Shown here one piece after another: positions 53,058-62,076 of a stretch of DNA of 64,000 bases. The position numbers were made by a program, and so were the translations under genes. The DNA is taken from positions 1,054,001-1,118,000 of the forward strand of contig NZ_CP135435.1 in NCBI RefSeq assembly GCF_032341175.1. The letters are read 5' to 3'. The DNA comes from Bacillus sp. DTU_2020_1000418_1_SI_GHA_SEK_038 (GTDB lineage Bacteria; Bacillota; Bacilli; Bacillales; Cytobacillaceae). A model generated the notes under the pieces. That model searched no databases, was not told the DNA's origin, and saw nothing but the letters and a program-made list of their open reading frames with translations. How positions within the stretch are numbered: position 1 is the stretch's first letter; each line of letters starts with the position of its first letter.

Positions 53058-53516
53058 ATGACTTGTGGAAACTCTAGTTATTACCCAATGTATTATAATG
53101 GTTTTTATCCAGATTCTATGATACGGGGCGGTAGCACACAACCTGCTGGCTTCCCGATGGCTATGCCTTCTGGACCCACGTATTCCGTCCCAACGGTCCC
53201 AATAGGAACAGGGCAGCAACTTCTCGGTGGTGTGATGGAAGAATCATTTATTGAAAATATTTTACGGCTCAATAAAGGTAAGATTGGTACATTCTACTTT
53301 ACTTACCAAGGTAACAACAAATGGAATGCGATGGTTTACCATGGACGTGTAGAAACGGCTGGTCGTGACCACATAATTATCAGTGACCCGTCAAGCGGTA
53401 AGCGCTATCTGCTGATGATGGCCAATCTTGACTGGGTGGAGTTCGATGAAAGAATTAACTATCCTTCCCCTACAATTACTCCGGAAGTCCAGGCATCCCT
53501 GACGACAACGGACTGA
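53058..53516 (+). CDS. gerQ: Spore coat protein GerQ
   Basis: A 152-residue protein with a Tyr/Pro/Met-rich first 50 residues and the conserved C-terminal core EESFIENILRLNKGKIGTFYFTYQGNNKWNAMVYHGRVETAGRDHIIISDPSSGKRYLLMMANLDWVEFDE, given here only to identify the family: key pieces are ENILRLNKGK, ETAGRDHIIISDP and RYLLMM. GerQ is crosslinked into the coat and recruits CwlJ. An AAAGGAG start site is present. The operon ends with a terminator. Confidence 0.93.
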   Translation: MTCGNSSYYPMYYNGFYPDSMIRGGSTQPAGFPMAMPSGPTYSVPTVPIGTGQQLLGGVMEESFIENILRLNKGKIGTFYFTYQGNNKWNAMVYHGRVETAGRDHIIISDPSSGKRYLLMMANLDWVEFDERINYPSPTITPEVQASLTTTD

Positions 53517-53532
53517 GTTTGTAGAAATCTAA

Positions 53533-53573
53533 AAATCCGCTTACTTCCTTTTTGGAAAATGAGCGGGTTTTTA
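53533..53573 (+). terminator. Terminator of cwlJ-gerQ
   Basis: AAATCCGCT pairs with AGCGGGTTT, followed by TTA. Confidence 0.8.
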
Positions 53574-53832
53574 GTTATAACGCATATAGATTGTAAATTC
53601 GGGAATAAATTGAAGAGAACTTTTTCGCTGGTGCCATTAACACAAATGAAGATCACACAGATGTTAAATTCAAGCGGGACAATCCTTTATTCCTACTCTG
53701 CTATTCAATAAAAAAGACTAAATCCCTATCCTTTATTAGTCAGAATAATCCGAAAAAACCATTCTGTTTATATATTCTTTCAACTATACTAGTAATGTAT
53801 TTGAAAATAATGATAGTTTGGGAGGGGTTCTG

Positions 53833-54984
53833 TTGAAAAAATTATGGATGTCTTTTGTCGTAATAATGTTCTTTGTGTCAGCTCTGTTAACGTCTCAAGC
53901 AAATGCAGCTGACACCGTTCCTGGAGGTCCATCGACAAATGGAAACACAAGCATGGACAGTATGATTACATACGATGATATGATTAAAGAACTGAAGAAA
54001 ATCGAACACACAAGTAAAGGGAAAGTAGAAGTATTCACGTTAGATGAATACGGAAAGAGTGAACAAAACCGAAGCTTCTACGCAGCTAAAGTGGGTACAG
54101 GTCCAATTAAAATTTGGGTACAAGCTCAAATTCACGGAGATGAAAAATTAACAACGGATGCCGTATTAGAACTGTTAAAAACTTTTGGAAGCAGCGGATC
54201 TAAAGATATTGAAAAGATCTTAGAAGAAACAACTATTTATGCAATTCCAATGTATAATCCGGATGGAAGCATCATGAACACACGAACAACGCTGCTTCAT
54301 GATGAAAATGGACAACCAAGAGTGGACAACAGAGGTCGTAACATGACGATTGATTTAAATCGCGATTGGGCAGAAAACGGGTTTCAAGCAAAAGAATCAC
54401 TTGTCTTCTACAAATACTGGGCAGATGTGAAACCAGATTTCGCTGTGGATCTTCACCATCAAGGATTTAAAACAGTTTACGGAACAAATGAATCAACATC
54501 CATGTCGCTTGGGATATCATTAGCTCCAAATGGACCGACTTTACCAGGTATTAAAGATGGCTTATACAATGACCTTACGCGCCAAATGAGCGTCTATGTA
54601 TACGATGCATTAAAAGATTACGGATATATGCATATTGATCGTTACCAAACTGGCAGTGGTGATAAGAGATACGAAATTGACATCAAAGGCGGAGTTGTTT
54701 CCGCAATGATGATGGGCTTAAACTACGACAATATCAATCCAAATAATCACAGCAACCCAGCCATCTTCTTTGAAACAAAAGGCAATACAAGAGATGGAAA
54801 TCTCGGCCAAAAATCAAACGGGTATTTAATCAAACAAAATTATCTTGGATTAAAAGCCTTACTTTACGGCTTAGCCACAGGTGAAGTAGAAAAGGTTAAT
54901 CCAAACCGTTGGGAAGAAGAGATTCCGGCATATCCGTTAGCTGGGTATCAAACGGATACAGGGATTACACCGGTAATCTATTAA
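53833..54984 (+). CDS. Secreted M14 zinc carboxypeptidase
   Basis: TTG 53833 follows GGGAGGGG and gives a 383-residue preprotein with signal peptide (KKLWMSFVVIMFFVSALL...ANA-ADT, cleavage near 26). Zinc site: QIHGDEKL (His101, Glu104) and a later His in DLHHQGF; catalytic Glu in FFETKGNTRDGN. M14 enzymes remove C-terminal residues from peptides or peptidoglycan stems outside the cell. A truncated copy lies at 56204-56776 and its terminator is duplicated twice more. Confidence 0.9.
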   Translation: MKKLWMSFVVIMFFVSALLTSQANAADTVPGGPSTNGNTSMDSMITYDDMIKELKKIEHTSKGKVEVFTLDEYGKSEQNRSFYAAKVGTGPIKIWVQAQIHGDEKLTTDAVLELLKTFGSSGSKDIEKILEETTIYAIPMYNPDGSIMNTRTTLLHDENGQPRVDNRGRNMTIDLNRDWAENGFQAKESLVFYKYWADVKPDFAVDLHHQGFKTVYGTNESTSMSLGISLAPNGPTLPGIKDGLYNDLTRQMSVYVYDALKDYGYMHIDRYQTGSGDKRYEIDIKGGVVSAMMMGLNYDNINPNNHSNPAIFFETKGNTRDGNLGQKSNGYLIKQNYLGLKALLYGLATGEVEKVNPNRWEEEIPAYPLAGYQTDTGITPVIY

Positions 54985-54993
54985 AAAATATCG

Positions 54994-55026
54994 AAGCCCC
55001 ATAAGGAGTAATCCTGTATGGGGCTT
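54994..55026 (+). terminator. Terminator of the M14 gene
   Basis: AAGCCCCATA pairs with TATGGGGCTT. Related hairpins occur at 56786-56821 and 57867-57900. Confidence 0.85.
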
Positions 55027-55338
55027 AGGCGTTTATTTCGGTTTCATTAGTTGGAATGGAAGATCATTTACCTTTAGTATCGGTGAGATTTAATACTGGA
55101 ATGAAATAGAAATTTACTAATATGATGCTTAATGCTGGCTGTTTTTTTGCAATTTAGATACAGACTTATATAAAGAAATCTGGCTGATACTTGATTTAGA
55201 AAATGCGATCATACGAATAATGTACGGAAGTGAAATCTGTATTGAACAAAAAATAATTACAATATTAAAAGACTGAACAATGTGCATTCAGCCTTTTCAG
55301 GTTTTCGTATACAGGGCAGCTTGATCGTAACCGTTGTA
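55027..55338. other. Intergenic region
   Basis: AT-rich, convergent between the M14 and CPBP genes. A weak hairpin GACTGAAC...GCATTCAGCC near 55270-55293 is the only structure seen. Confidence 0.35.
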
Positions 55339-56088
55339 TTATTTATCCAATGAAACCATAAACAGTCCAATAATCGCCAGTACATCCATTATATAATGGA
55401 CAATCATAATAGGAACTAATCTTCTGATTTTTAAGTAGACTAGGCCAACAACAAATGCGAGAGGAAGCATAGATACAAAATGCCAAATCATAAACTTGTA
55501 ATCATTTATCGTAATAGGCAGAGTAATATGTTGAAATGCTAAGAAGAAGGAAGATAATATAAGTGCAAGAATTTTTGAATTAAATTGGACTTCTAATCTT
55601 GATAAACAATACCCCATATATAGTGGTACTTCTACTAATGCATTTGTAATAGGGAAAAGAATAAGCCCAATAATTGCTGCCCAAATGGGTAATGGTTGAA
55701 TTATATTATCTGGTGGCATGAAACTGCCATACATAAAGAAACCAACACCATTCAATCCGATGCCGCCCACTACTCCACCAATGATCAATACCCACCATAC
55801 AGCTTTTAGATCTTGTATTAATTTACTTTTGTCAAAATGGATGATATCAAGGTAACTTTTATTTTCTCGTTTAGCTAAAAAAGAAATTAAGAAATAACAA
55901 ATTATGTTTGATAAAATAGCAATTATTGGCCACCATGGAATAGACTCCACCCAAGAAATGCTGAAAATGAGTATAAATAACGTCTGTATAAAGCCAAATA
56001 ATAGCGTCCTTACAAAAAGAATAAGGATCGGTGCTTTAGAAAGGCTCACATGATGGTGTACTTCGGATTTCATTTCAGGATTATTCAT
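55339..56088 (-). CDS. CPBP-family intramembrane protein with degenerate EExxxR motif
   Basis: A 249-residue membrane protein with about seven helices. Motif 2 (FFLAFQHITLP) and motif 3 (HYIMDVLAI) of CPBP/Abi proteases are present, but motif 1 reads LVEVPLYMGYC instead of EExxxR, lacking the second Glu and the Arg. It may therefore be a non-proteolytic member. It separates the intact M14 gene from its truncated copy and is transcribed the opposite way. Confidence 0.75.
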   Translation of the reverse strand: MNNPEMKSEVHHHVSLSKAPILILFVRTLLFGFIQTLFILIFSISWVESIPWWPIIAILSNIICYFLISFLAKRENKSYLDIIHFDKSKLIQDLKAVWWVLIIGGVVGGIGLNGVGFFMYGSFMPPDNIIQPLPIWAAIIGLILFPITNALVEVPLYMGYCLSRLEVQFNSKILALILSSFFLAFQHITLPITINDYKFMIWHFVSMLPLAFVVGLVYLKIRRLVPIMIVHYIMDVLAIIGLFMVSLDK

Positions 56089-56203
56089 ATTATCCCCTTT
56101 TAATTTCCATTTTATTAGTTTTTTACTCTAGAATTCTATTTGTTTATTGACAATTCCTTTTATTAAATAATCTTTTTGCATAAATTGTTGTTTTTAGAGT
56201 ATG

Positions 56204-56776
56204 CAAATACTGGGCAAATGTGAAGCGAGATTTCGCTGTGGATCTTCACCATCAAGGATTTAAAACAGTTTATGCAACAAATGAATCAGCACCATGTCTT
56301 TTGGAGTTTCATTAGCAGAAAATGAACCAACTTTACCAGGTATTAAAGACGGCTTATACTATGACCTTACACGCCAAATGAACGTCTATGTATACGATGC
56401 ATTAAAAGATTACGGGTATATGCATATTGACCGTTACCAAACCGGCAGTGGTGATAAGAGATACGAGATTGACATCAGAGGCGGAGTTGTTTCTGCTATG
56501 ATGCTGGGCTTAAACTACGCCAATATCAATCCGACTCATCACAGCAACCCAGCCATCTTCTTTGAAACAAAAGGCAATACAAGAGATGGAAATCTAGGCA
56601 AGAAATCAAACGGACATTTAATCAAACAAAATCACCGTGGATTAAAAGCCTTACTTTACGGCCTAGCCACCTGTGAAGTACAAAAGGTTAATCCAAACCG
56701 TTGGGAAGAAGAGATTCCTGCTTACCCGCTAGCTGGGTATCAAACAGATTCTGGAATTGTTCCGGTGAGTTATTAA
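56204..56776 (+). pseudogene. Truncated, frameshifted copy of the M14 carboxypeptidase
   Basis: Similarity to the intact gene begins abruptly at GCAAATACTGGGC (intact gene about 54409) and continues to the stop. The first ~200 codons, including HGDE, are missing. One base is lost at GAATCAGCACCATG versus GAATCAACATCCATG near 56290, so the HHQGF part is in another frame from the rest. The catalytic Glu segment FFETKGNTRDGN is kept. It cannot make an active zinc enzyme. Confidence 0.88.
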
Positions 56777-56785
56777 CAAAGAACG

Positions 56786-56821
56786 AAGCCCATAGGGAGT
56801 CTGATACTGTATGGGGTTTTT
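56786..56821 (+). terminator. Terminator copy after the M14 pseudogene
   Basis: AAGCCCATA pairs with TATGGGGTTT, followed by TT. It is diverged from the terminator at 54994. Confidence 0.8.
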
Positions 56822-56919
56822 CGTGTATTTTTGTTTCTTTAGTTTAAACAGAAATGTATCAAAAAAGGAGCCTCCCTCTAATATTCTCGTGTAGTTTAAC
56901 TCTTAAAAACGGGGGCATG

Positions 56920-57171
56920 CATCATTTTTGGGAATTTCAAGTTTGAACTGGTGGCAGGCTCTGTCTATGAGTAGCAGGGAATCCTTTATTTCTATTAAAT
57001 CCGCACTTTTTGCGAATGAATAGGACAGAGAATCCGTTATTAATGAAAAAGATGAGAAAATAGACATATTTTCAAGCATTAGCGGAATCAGAGTCCGTTC
57101 ACCTCTATAGAAACAGCCTTTTAGGGTAATCAACGGAACGAGTGTCCGCGCTTTCGTAAGCAGATAGACGG
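56920..57171. repeat. Dispersed repeat family D, copy 2 (about 250 bp)
   Basis: Colinear with 39985-40238 at roughly 75 percent identity by eye, with several small indels. The shared blocks are spread over the whole length, so it is a true element and not chance. Confidence 0.75.
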
Positions 57172-57334
57172 AAATGTGGACATACATTTGCTATTTCATG
57201 CTACATCTGTTACTGTTAGAGAGAATTATTTTTGTTCTATATCAGATTGAGAATAGATTTTGTTTTTCGTCTAAGGTTATTTGAGCAAGGATAGTAACAA
57301 ATTGTGTGGGATTCCGCACTAGGAGGAAATAATT

Positions 57335-57535
57335 ATGGAACAAGGTAAAGTTAAGTGGTTTAATGCAGAAAAAGGATTCGGTTTCATCGAGCGTGAAGCA
57401 GGAGAAGATGTATTCGTACATTTCTCAGCAATCCAAGGCGAAGGTTTCAAATCTTTAGACGAAGGTCAAAGTGTAACTTTTGATATTGAACAAGGACAAC
57501 GTGGCCCACAAGCTACAAATGTTCAAAAAGCTTAA
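57335..57535 (+). CDS. Cold-shock protein (CspA family)
   Basis: A 66-residue single OB-fold protein: [16 protein letters not shown] contains RNP1 (KGFGFI) and VFVHFSAI contains RNP2. It binds single-stranded RNA/DNA as an RNA chaperone. AGGAGG precedes the ATG, and about 150 nt of untranslated leader from the repeat to the ATG fits the long 5' UTRs of cold-inducible csp genes. I cannot say which paralogue (cspB/C/D) it is. Confidence 0.95.
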   Translation: MEQGKVKWFNAEKGFGFIEREAGEDVFVHFSAIQGEGFKSLDEGQSVTFDIEQGQRGPQATNVQKA

Positions 57536-57548
57536 TAATTGCTAAAGA

Positions 57549-57577
57549 CAGACCCTTAATGTTGGGTCTGTTTTTTT
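57549..57577 (+). terminator. Terminator of the csp gene
   Basis: CAGACCC pairs with GGGTCTG, followed by seven T's. A second hairpin, CCTATTCA/TGAATAGG plus T-run, lies at 57604-57630. Confidence 0.9.
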
Positions 57578-57756
57578 ATATTTTTAAGCGAAAAACAAAA
57601 AAACCTATTCAAAAAATGAATAGGATTTTTGCAGTAACAAACACGAAACAGTAAAAAGTATAAATGGTAGACTAAGTATAACACAGTAAGGTAGTAATCC
57701 CTAATTTTTACGTTTTTTCGTTCTGCACTATTATATATTGTCTACGATCCAGAAAA

Positions 57757-57842
57757 AGCGCCTGACCCCAGTGCGTTAATCCATTAATATAATGGGGAAT
57801 GGCAGCGGATCTTTCTTGAGAACAGGTGCCAGACCCCCGGTA
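57757..57842. repeat. Two degenerate repeat A pieces
   Basis: GCGCCTGACCCCAGTGCG (57758-57775) and GGTGCCAGACCCCCGGTACGG (57825-57845, an imperfect left arm) lie about 60 bp apart, with ATGGGG between them. They look like a broken pair or an inserted second copy. Confidence 0.5.
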
Positions 57843-57866
57843 CGGTAAGAAATTAATAAATAACAC

Positions 57867-57900
57867 AGCCCCATACGGAGTAATAATCCTGTATGGGGCT
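57867..57900 (+). repeat. Third copy of the M14 terminator
   Basis: AGCCCCATAC and GTATGGGGCT, with GGAGTAATAATCCT between. This matches the intact M14 terminator (GGAGTAATCCT loop) and runs straight into the beta-lactamase fragment, marking a recombination junction. Confidence 0.75.
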
Positions 57901-57904
57901 TTTG

Positions 57905-58243
57905 ATAGGACCAGAGGGAGGCATTGTATCAACAGCGAAAGAATCTATGATTTTTTAAAGGCATTTATGAATGGACACTTTTTTCCAAAAGAATATTTTA
58001 ATGATCTAAAAAATTGGAAGATTCTTTTTGGCCCAGGGTTATTTTTTATGGTGTGGGGGATAGCAGTCAGCCCATATCTTTTAAAGAGTTTAGGGAGGGG
58101 TTAATTGGACATTGGGGTCAAACAGGTGCTTTTGCGTTTTACCATCCAAAGACGGATCTTTATTTTACAGGAACCGTTAATCAGTTTTATTGGCATAGAA
58201 TCGCGGCAAAGATGATGATAGAAATTATTAAGATGTTTAAATA
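57905..58243 (+). pseudogene. 3' fragment of the beta-lactamase-like gene, frameshifted
   Basis: Matches the last ~115 codons of the 48434-49465 gene, starting at ATAGGACCAGAGGGAGGCATTG-type sequence and ending at a TAG. Bases are lost in the T-run near 57953 and around 58046-58060, so the frame is broken at least twice. GHWGQTGAF and the tail RIAAKMMIEIIKM are still readable. No start or SxxK part is present. Confidence 0.88.
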
Positions 58244-58394
58244 GTTATCAGAAGCAGGTTTCCGCTAAGGATACCTGCTTTTTCGTATTTCTCCCACCCA
58301 GCTTAAGATAAAACGCAGGGATCCACCTTTAAAGAAGGTTTTACTGGAAAAATAAAGAATATATTTATGGTGATAATAGAAAGGAGTGGCGAGT

Positions 58395-58652
58395 TTGCAA
58401 ATAAACAAAACAAAATGGAAATATGTTTTAAAAATAACATTATTCTTTTCGTTTATTCAGGCGAATCTTATCCAATTAATAAGAGTCTTATTTGGTGATT
58501 TGACTTTTGAATACGAAGCAACCTTACTGATGATCACTGCTTGGATTCTTGGTTCGATTGCTGTAACGATCGTTCTTTTTCCAATAGGTATTTTCTTTGG
58601 TTTGTATTTTTGGAATAAAGGTAAGAAGGGGCAAAGTTTATCTCTATTATAA
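58395..58652 (+). CDS. Small membrane protein, 85 residues
   Basis: TTG 58395 is eight bases after GGAG (GTG 58386 overlaps the site). Two hydrophobic segments at about 12-30 and 45-72 (LLMITAWILGSIAVTIVLFPIGIFFGLYFW) with a basic end GKKGQ. No family recognised. Confidence 0.5.
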   Translation: MQINKTKWKYVLKITLFFSFIQANLIQLIRVLFGDLTFEYEATLLMITAWILGSIAVTIVLFPIGIFFGLYFWNKGKKGQSLSLL

Positions 58653-59172
58653 AACTTTGCTATTTACATGATGACGGGGAAATTCACCTTACAGACTCCT
58701 CATACTAACAATCAACTTTAATTCCCGGTGTATTTTATCCACCTTGGAATATTTAAATAGTTTTGGCTTTCAAACAATCAATTTGATATAACAGGTTTTC
58801 AACATCCTTGATGATTTTTTCTTAAGGAATAAAGGTAATGAGCAGCCATATTTTAAGGGCGAAGAAGAATATGATGTTTGTCGTTGAGGTTGGGATTTAG
58901 CTTGGGAGAACCAGAGGAGCCTAGCTTTCTTATATAGGGCTAGGTTTGTTTCGAGTTAAGTTTGTGAATACTTGATAAAACCGATTTAGTTTAACTGTTA
59001 CGGTTATCCTAGTTTATTTCCTGAATTTTTGATGATGTGATGTGAAAAAATACACCAAGAGAAAAGATACATGCATGCTTCAATAAAAGTAAAGAAAACT
59101 TCCATTATGAACTGCATCCCAATTGTTAGAAACGACTAACAATTGGATTACAGTTTACTTTTGAGTAGTTTT
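58653..59172. other. Intergenic region with inverted repeat
   Basis: CCAATTGTTAG (59119-59129) and CTAACAATTGG (59136-59146) form an 11-bp perfect stem around AAACGA, flanked by a weaker AACTG/CAGTT pair. It probably ends the small gene at 59173-59337 on the minus strand. The rest shows no gene. Confidence 0.5.
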
Positions 59173-59337
59173 TCAATCCCGCATCGCCCCTGCTTCCCGC
59201 GAAGTCATCGCACCTTGTCCTTCACTCACATCTTTTCTAATTTCCTGTTTCACTTTCTGTGGATCAGTTCCAACAAATCCTGATTTCAAATTAGAACCAG
59301 AACCCAAATTCTTATTAGCTTGTTGATTCGGCTGCAT
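59173..59337 (-). CDS. Small hydrophilic protein, 54 residues (possible small acid-soluble spore protein)
   Basis: AGGAGG is seven bases before the ATG. The sequence begins MQPNQQANKNLGSGSNLKSG and includes FVGTDPQKVKQEIRKDVSEGQGAMTSREAG. Gln/Asn/Gly richness, GTD-QKVKQE and the lack of Cys or hydrophobic core recall gamma-type SASPs, but similarity is loose. The gene is shorter than most cut-offs and easily missed. Confidence 0.6.
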   Translation of the reverse strand: MQPNQQANKNLGSGSNLKSGFVGTDPQKVKQEIRKDVSEGQGAMTSREAGAMRD

Positions 59338-59561
59338 ACTATTCCTCCTCAATTGATGTCTTAACCTTTATATTATTTACCAATATCACACATATATCCC
59401 AAGGATTTACTCATTCGATCAAGTTACGGATGCTTTTTTCCAATGATTACAATCAGAAATACGCATGCGGTTCACCATTCAAGGCAACCATTTTAATGTA
59501 TAATAACCAGTACGATTTAATCGGAAATTATCTACAAGTAGTAAATAACAAGGGGAAACCA

Positions 59562-61790
59562 ATGACAACAACCAAAACACACATCAAAGAATGGCAGCAA
59601 GCCATACAACAAGAGATTAACCACTTAAAAAAGTTCGGCGGAAGCCGCTATTCTATCATAAAAGGAAGGCTGTTATCAAACGATGGCCCGTATAGCTACT
59701 ATTTTGATACATCCACCTCATTAAGGATACCCGTTGGTTCCTCGATAAAATTGGAATGGGGAACGATGAAAACTAGTGGAAAGGTGCTTTCCTCGGAGGG
59801 CAGGGGAATTATTCTTGCTTTAGAGCAGAACTTTGGCGACCTCATTCCGGATGCGTATCTGCTGCATGACCCTTGGGAATTGCTTGAACAATTAATCGAG
59901 CGTTTGGATGAAATCAAAAAAAATAAACAAAAGCGGATGAGAGTGAAGAGATTGATGAATCCTTCCATGGAAACGAAACATCCTGAGGAAAAGATTCAGA
60001 GTAATGTCCATGAATTGGTTTTACGGTCCAAATACAATCCGGCCACTTTCGTCTGGGGGCCCCCGGGAACCGGAAAAACATATACTTTGGCCAGAACGGC
60101 AGCTAATAAATATTTTCAGAAGAAAAAAGTATTGATTTTGTCGCATAGCAATCAAGCAGTTGATGTTCTGATGGGTGAAGTGACAGATTTTATTAAGAAG
60201 AAAGAACGATTTCGTGAAGGAGATGTGCTTCGCTATGGCGGGAACATTGGGGAAACTCTGTCGGCCCACCAAGAAATTACGACAAATCTGCTGATTGAAA
60301 AGCAGGACCCGCTCCTTGCCAAGGATAGAGAGAGGCTGGTTGAAGAAAGACGCCACTTAAAGCAAGACTTGGCTCATTCTTTTAGTAAACGAGACTCGGA
60401 TCATCTGCTTGAACTAGAAACAAAAATTGCTAGGCTGCTGGAAAAGGTTCGGAAGGAAGAAGTTCAGTTAGTCAAAGAGGCGTTCATTGTCGGCACAACG
60501 CTAGCAAAGTCGGCTAGTGACAGCGCTATTTATGAACAGGATTATGACCTAGTCATCCTAGATGAAGCGAGTATGGCTTATGTACCACAAGCTGCTTTTG
60601 CTGCAGCCTTGGGCAAGCGAGTCATTATTTGCGGCGACTTCAAGCAATTGCCTCCGATTGCCGCAAGCCGGGATCTGCTTGTGGCCACATGGCTGAAAGA
60701 GGATGTGTTCCATAAGGCGGGAGTGGTAGATTGGCTGAATGACGAGAAGCTTCATCCGCAGCTTTTTTTATTAAAAGAACAGCGGAGGATGCACCCTGAT
60801 ATTTCAGCTTTTACGAATCGGTACATCTATCATTCGCTGGTTGGCGATCATGAAAGTGTCTTTAATAGCAGAAATAAGATCACAAGCCTTGCTCCTTTTA
60901 AAGAGCGAGCGGCTGTGCTTGTAGATACGAGCTTCACGGGCCTGCATTGTATAAGTGACAAAGCAACCAATTCCAGGTTCAATCTATGGCAGCTGTTGTT
61001 GTCTTTTCAATTAATTCATGAAGCATACTTGAGTGGAGCTAAATCGATCGGGTATGTGACTCCATACCGTGCTCAAGCGAATCTTATGGAGCAGCTGTTG
61101 GAAGAGATTTATGAGAATGAGCGCAGCCAAGCGGATATCATTGCGGCTACTGTCCACCGATTCCAGGGAAGTGAACGGGATGTGATGATCTTTGATACGG
61201 TCGATAGTGCCCCGCAAGAACGCGCTGGTATGCTGCTGACTGGCAAGGAAAGTGAACGTTTGATTAATGTGGCCATTACGAGAACGAAAGGAAAATTTCT
61301 TCACGTTAGCAATAGAGATTTTATCGAAAGTCATGTTTATCGGGGAAAAACACTGCGGCAGCTCGTTGACCATCAAGTAAGGAACAAACAAACGGTGACA
61401 ACGAAAGAAATTGGCTCATGGATTCGCAATCAACACCCAAAATTAAGATGGATGCATGCACGAAAATTAGAAGCTGTTTTTCGGGACATGAGATCGGCGA
61501 AGTCATCTATTACCATCTCCTTGCCGGAGGGAAGCGAGTTATCTGAAGAATGGTCTAAGCAGTTATTAAATAGAGAAAAACGAGTAAAATTGACCTTTAT
61601 TACGAAACAAAAGTGGAGCGAGTGCGACATCTGGCTGGAAAGGAGCTTTCCCTTTCCGTTTGTGATCATTGACGGGAAAGTTTTGTGGCTCGGAATTCCG
61701 CTTGAAGGCGCCAGAGGAGTCCAGCCTCCTTATGTAGCGGCTAGGCTTCGTTCGAGTAATGTGTGTGAATACATGTTAAAACAGATTTAG
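59562..61790 (+). CDS. Superfamily I DNA/RNA helicase (UPF1/DNA2-like) with PLD-like C-terminus
   Basis: I prefer ATG 59562 (MTTTKTHIKEWQQAIQQE), preceded by AAGGGG, over the frame start at 59430, which has no ribosome site. The 742-residue protein has Walker A GPPGTGKT (166-173), a coiled-coil insert (about 250-305), Walker B DEAS (334-337), motif III GDFKQLPPIA, motif IV LKEQRRMHP, YVTPYRAQAN, and VHRFQGSERDVMIFD/VAITRTKGK motifs V-VI. The last 110 residues (SITISLPEGS...FVIIDGKVLWLGIPLEG) look like one half of a phospholipase-D fold without an obvious HKD. Role: nucleic-acid unwinding, perhaps repair. Confidence 0.88.
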   Translation: MTTTKTHIKEWQQAIQQEINHLKKFGGSRYSIIKGRLLSNDGPYSYYFDTSTSLRIPVGSSIKLEWGTMKTSGKVLSSEGRGIILALEQNFGDLIPDAYLLHDPWELLEQLIERLDEIKKNKQKRMRVKRLMNPSMETKHPEEKIQSNVHELVLRSKYNPATFVWGPPGTGKTYTLARTAANKYFQKKKVLILSHSNQAVDVLMGEVTDFIKKKERFREGDVLRYGGNIGETLSAHQEITTNLLIEKQDPLLAKDRERLVEERRHLKQDLAHSFSKRDSDHLLELETKIARLLEKVRKEEVQLVKEAFIVGTTLAKSASDSAIYEQDYDLVILDEASMAYVPQAAFAAALGKRVIICGDFKQLPPIAASRDLLVATWLKEDVFHKAGVVDWLNDEKLHPQLFLLKEQRRMHPDISAFTNRYIYHSLVGDHESVFNSRNKITSLAPFKERAAVLVDTSFTGLHCISDKATNSRFNLWQLLLSFQLIHEAYLSGAKSIGYVTPYRAQANLMEQLLEEIYENERSQADIIAATVHRFQGSERDVMIFDTVDSAPQERAGMLLTGKESERLINVAITRTKGKFLHVSNRDFIESHVYRGKTLRQLVDHQVRNKQTVTTKEIGSWIRNQHPKLRWMHARKLEAVFRDMRSAKSSITISLPEGSELSEEWSKQLLNREKRVKLTFITKQKWSECDIWLERSFPFPFVIIDGKVLWLGIPLEGARGVQPPYVAARLRSSNVCEYMLKQI

Positions 61791-61868
61791 TGAAGCTGCT
61801 TTGTGATAGGGAAAAAGAATGTGTTGTTAGCACACTCATTTATGTGAAAAGAATCGAGTCCATTTTAG

Positions 61869-61901
61869 AAAGGCAACTACCCATTGTGAGTTGCCTTTTT
61901 A
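61869..61901 (+). terminator. Terminator of the helicase gene
   Basis: AAAGGCAACT pairs with AGTTGCCTTT, followed by TTT. Confidence 0.88.
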
Positions 61902-62076
61902 TTATTATGGATGATTTGAAACATGTGGAGTCACACTCGGATTTCTGAAAGCCATGTTCAAAATATAAAGACACTTCACGTTTGGTAAATCGAGGCATTC
62001 ATGGTTAAATAGTCTGTAAGCAAATATCTTATAATTGCAAAACTGTTCAAAATTCCACACAAGCAGGGGGAAGCAT

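Noticed and set aside
56903..57187. 94-codon minus-strand frame in repeat D copy 2
   Set aside because: Not kept in the other copy; no ribosome site.
57708..57932. 74-codon minus-strand frame
   Set aside because: Lies across repeat A fragments and the M14 terminator copy; no ribosome site.
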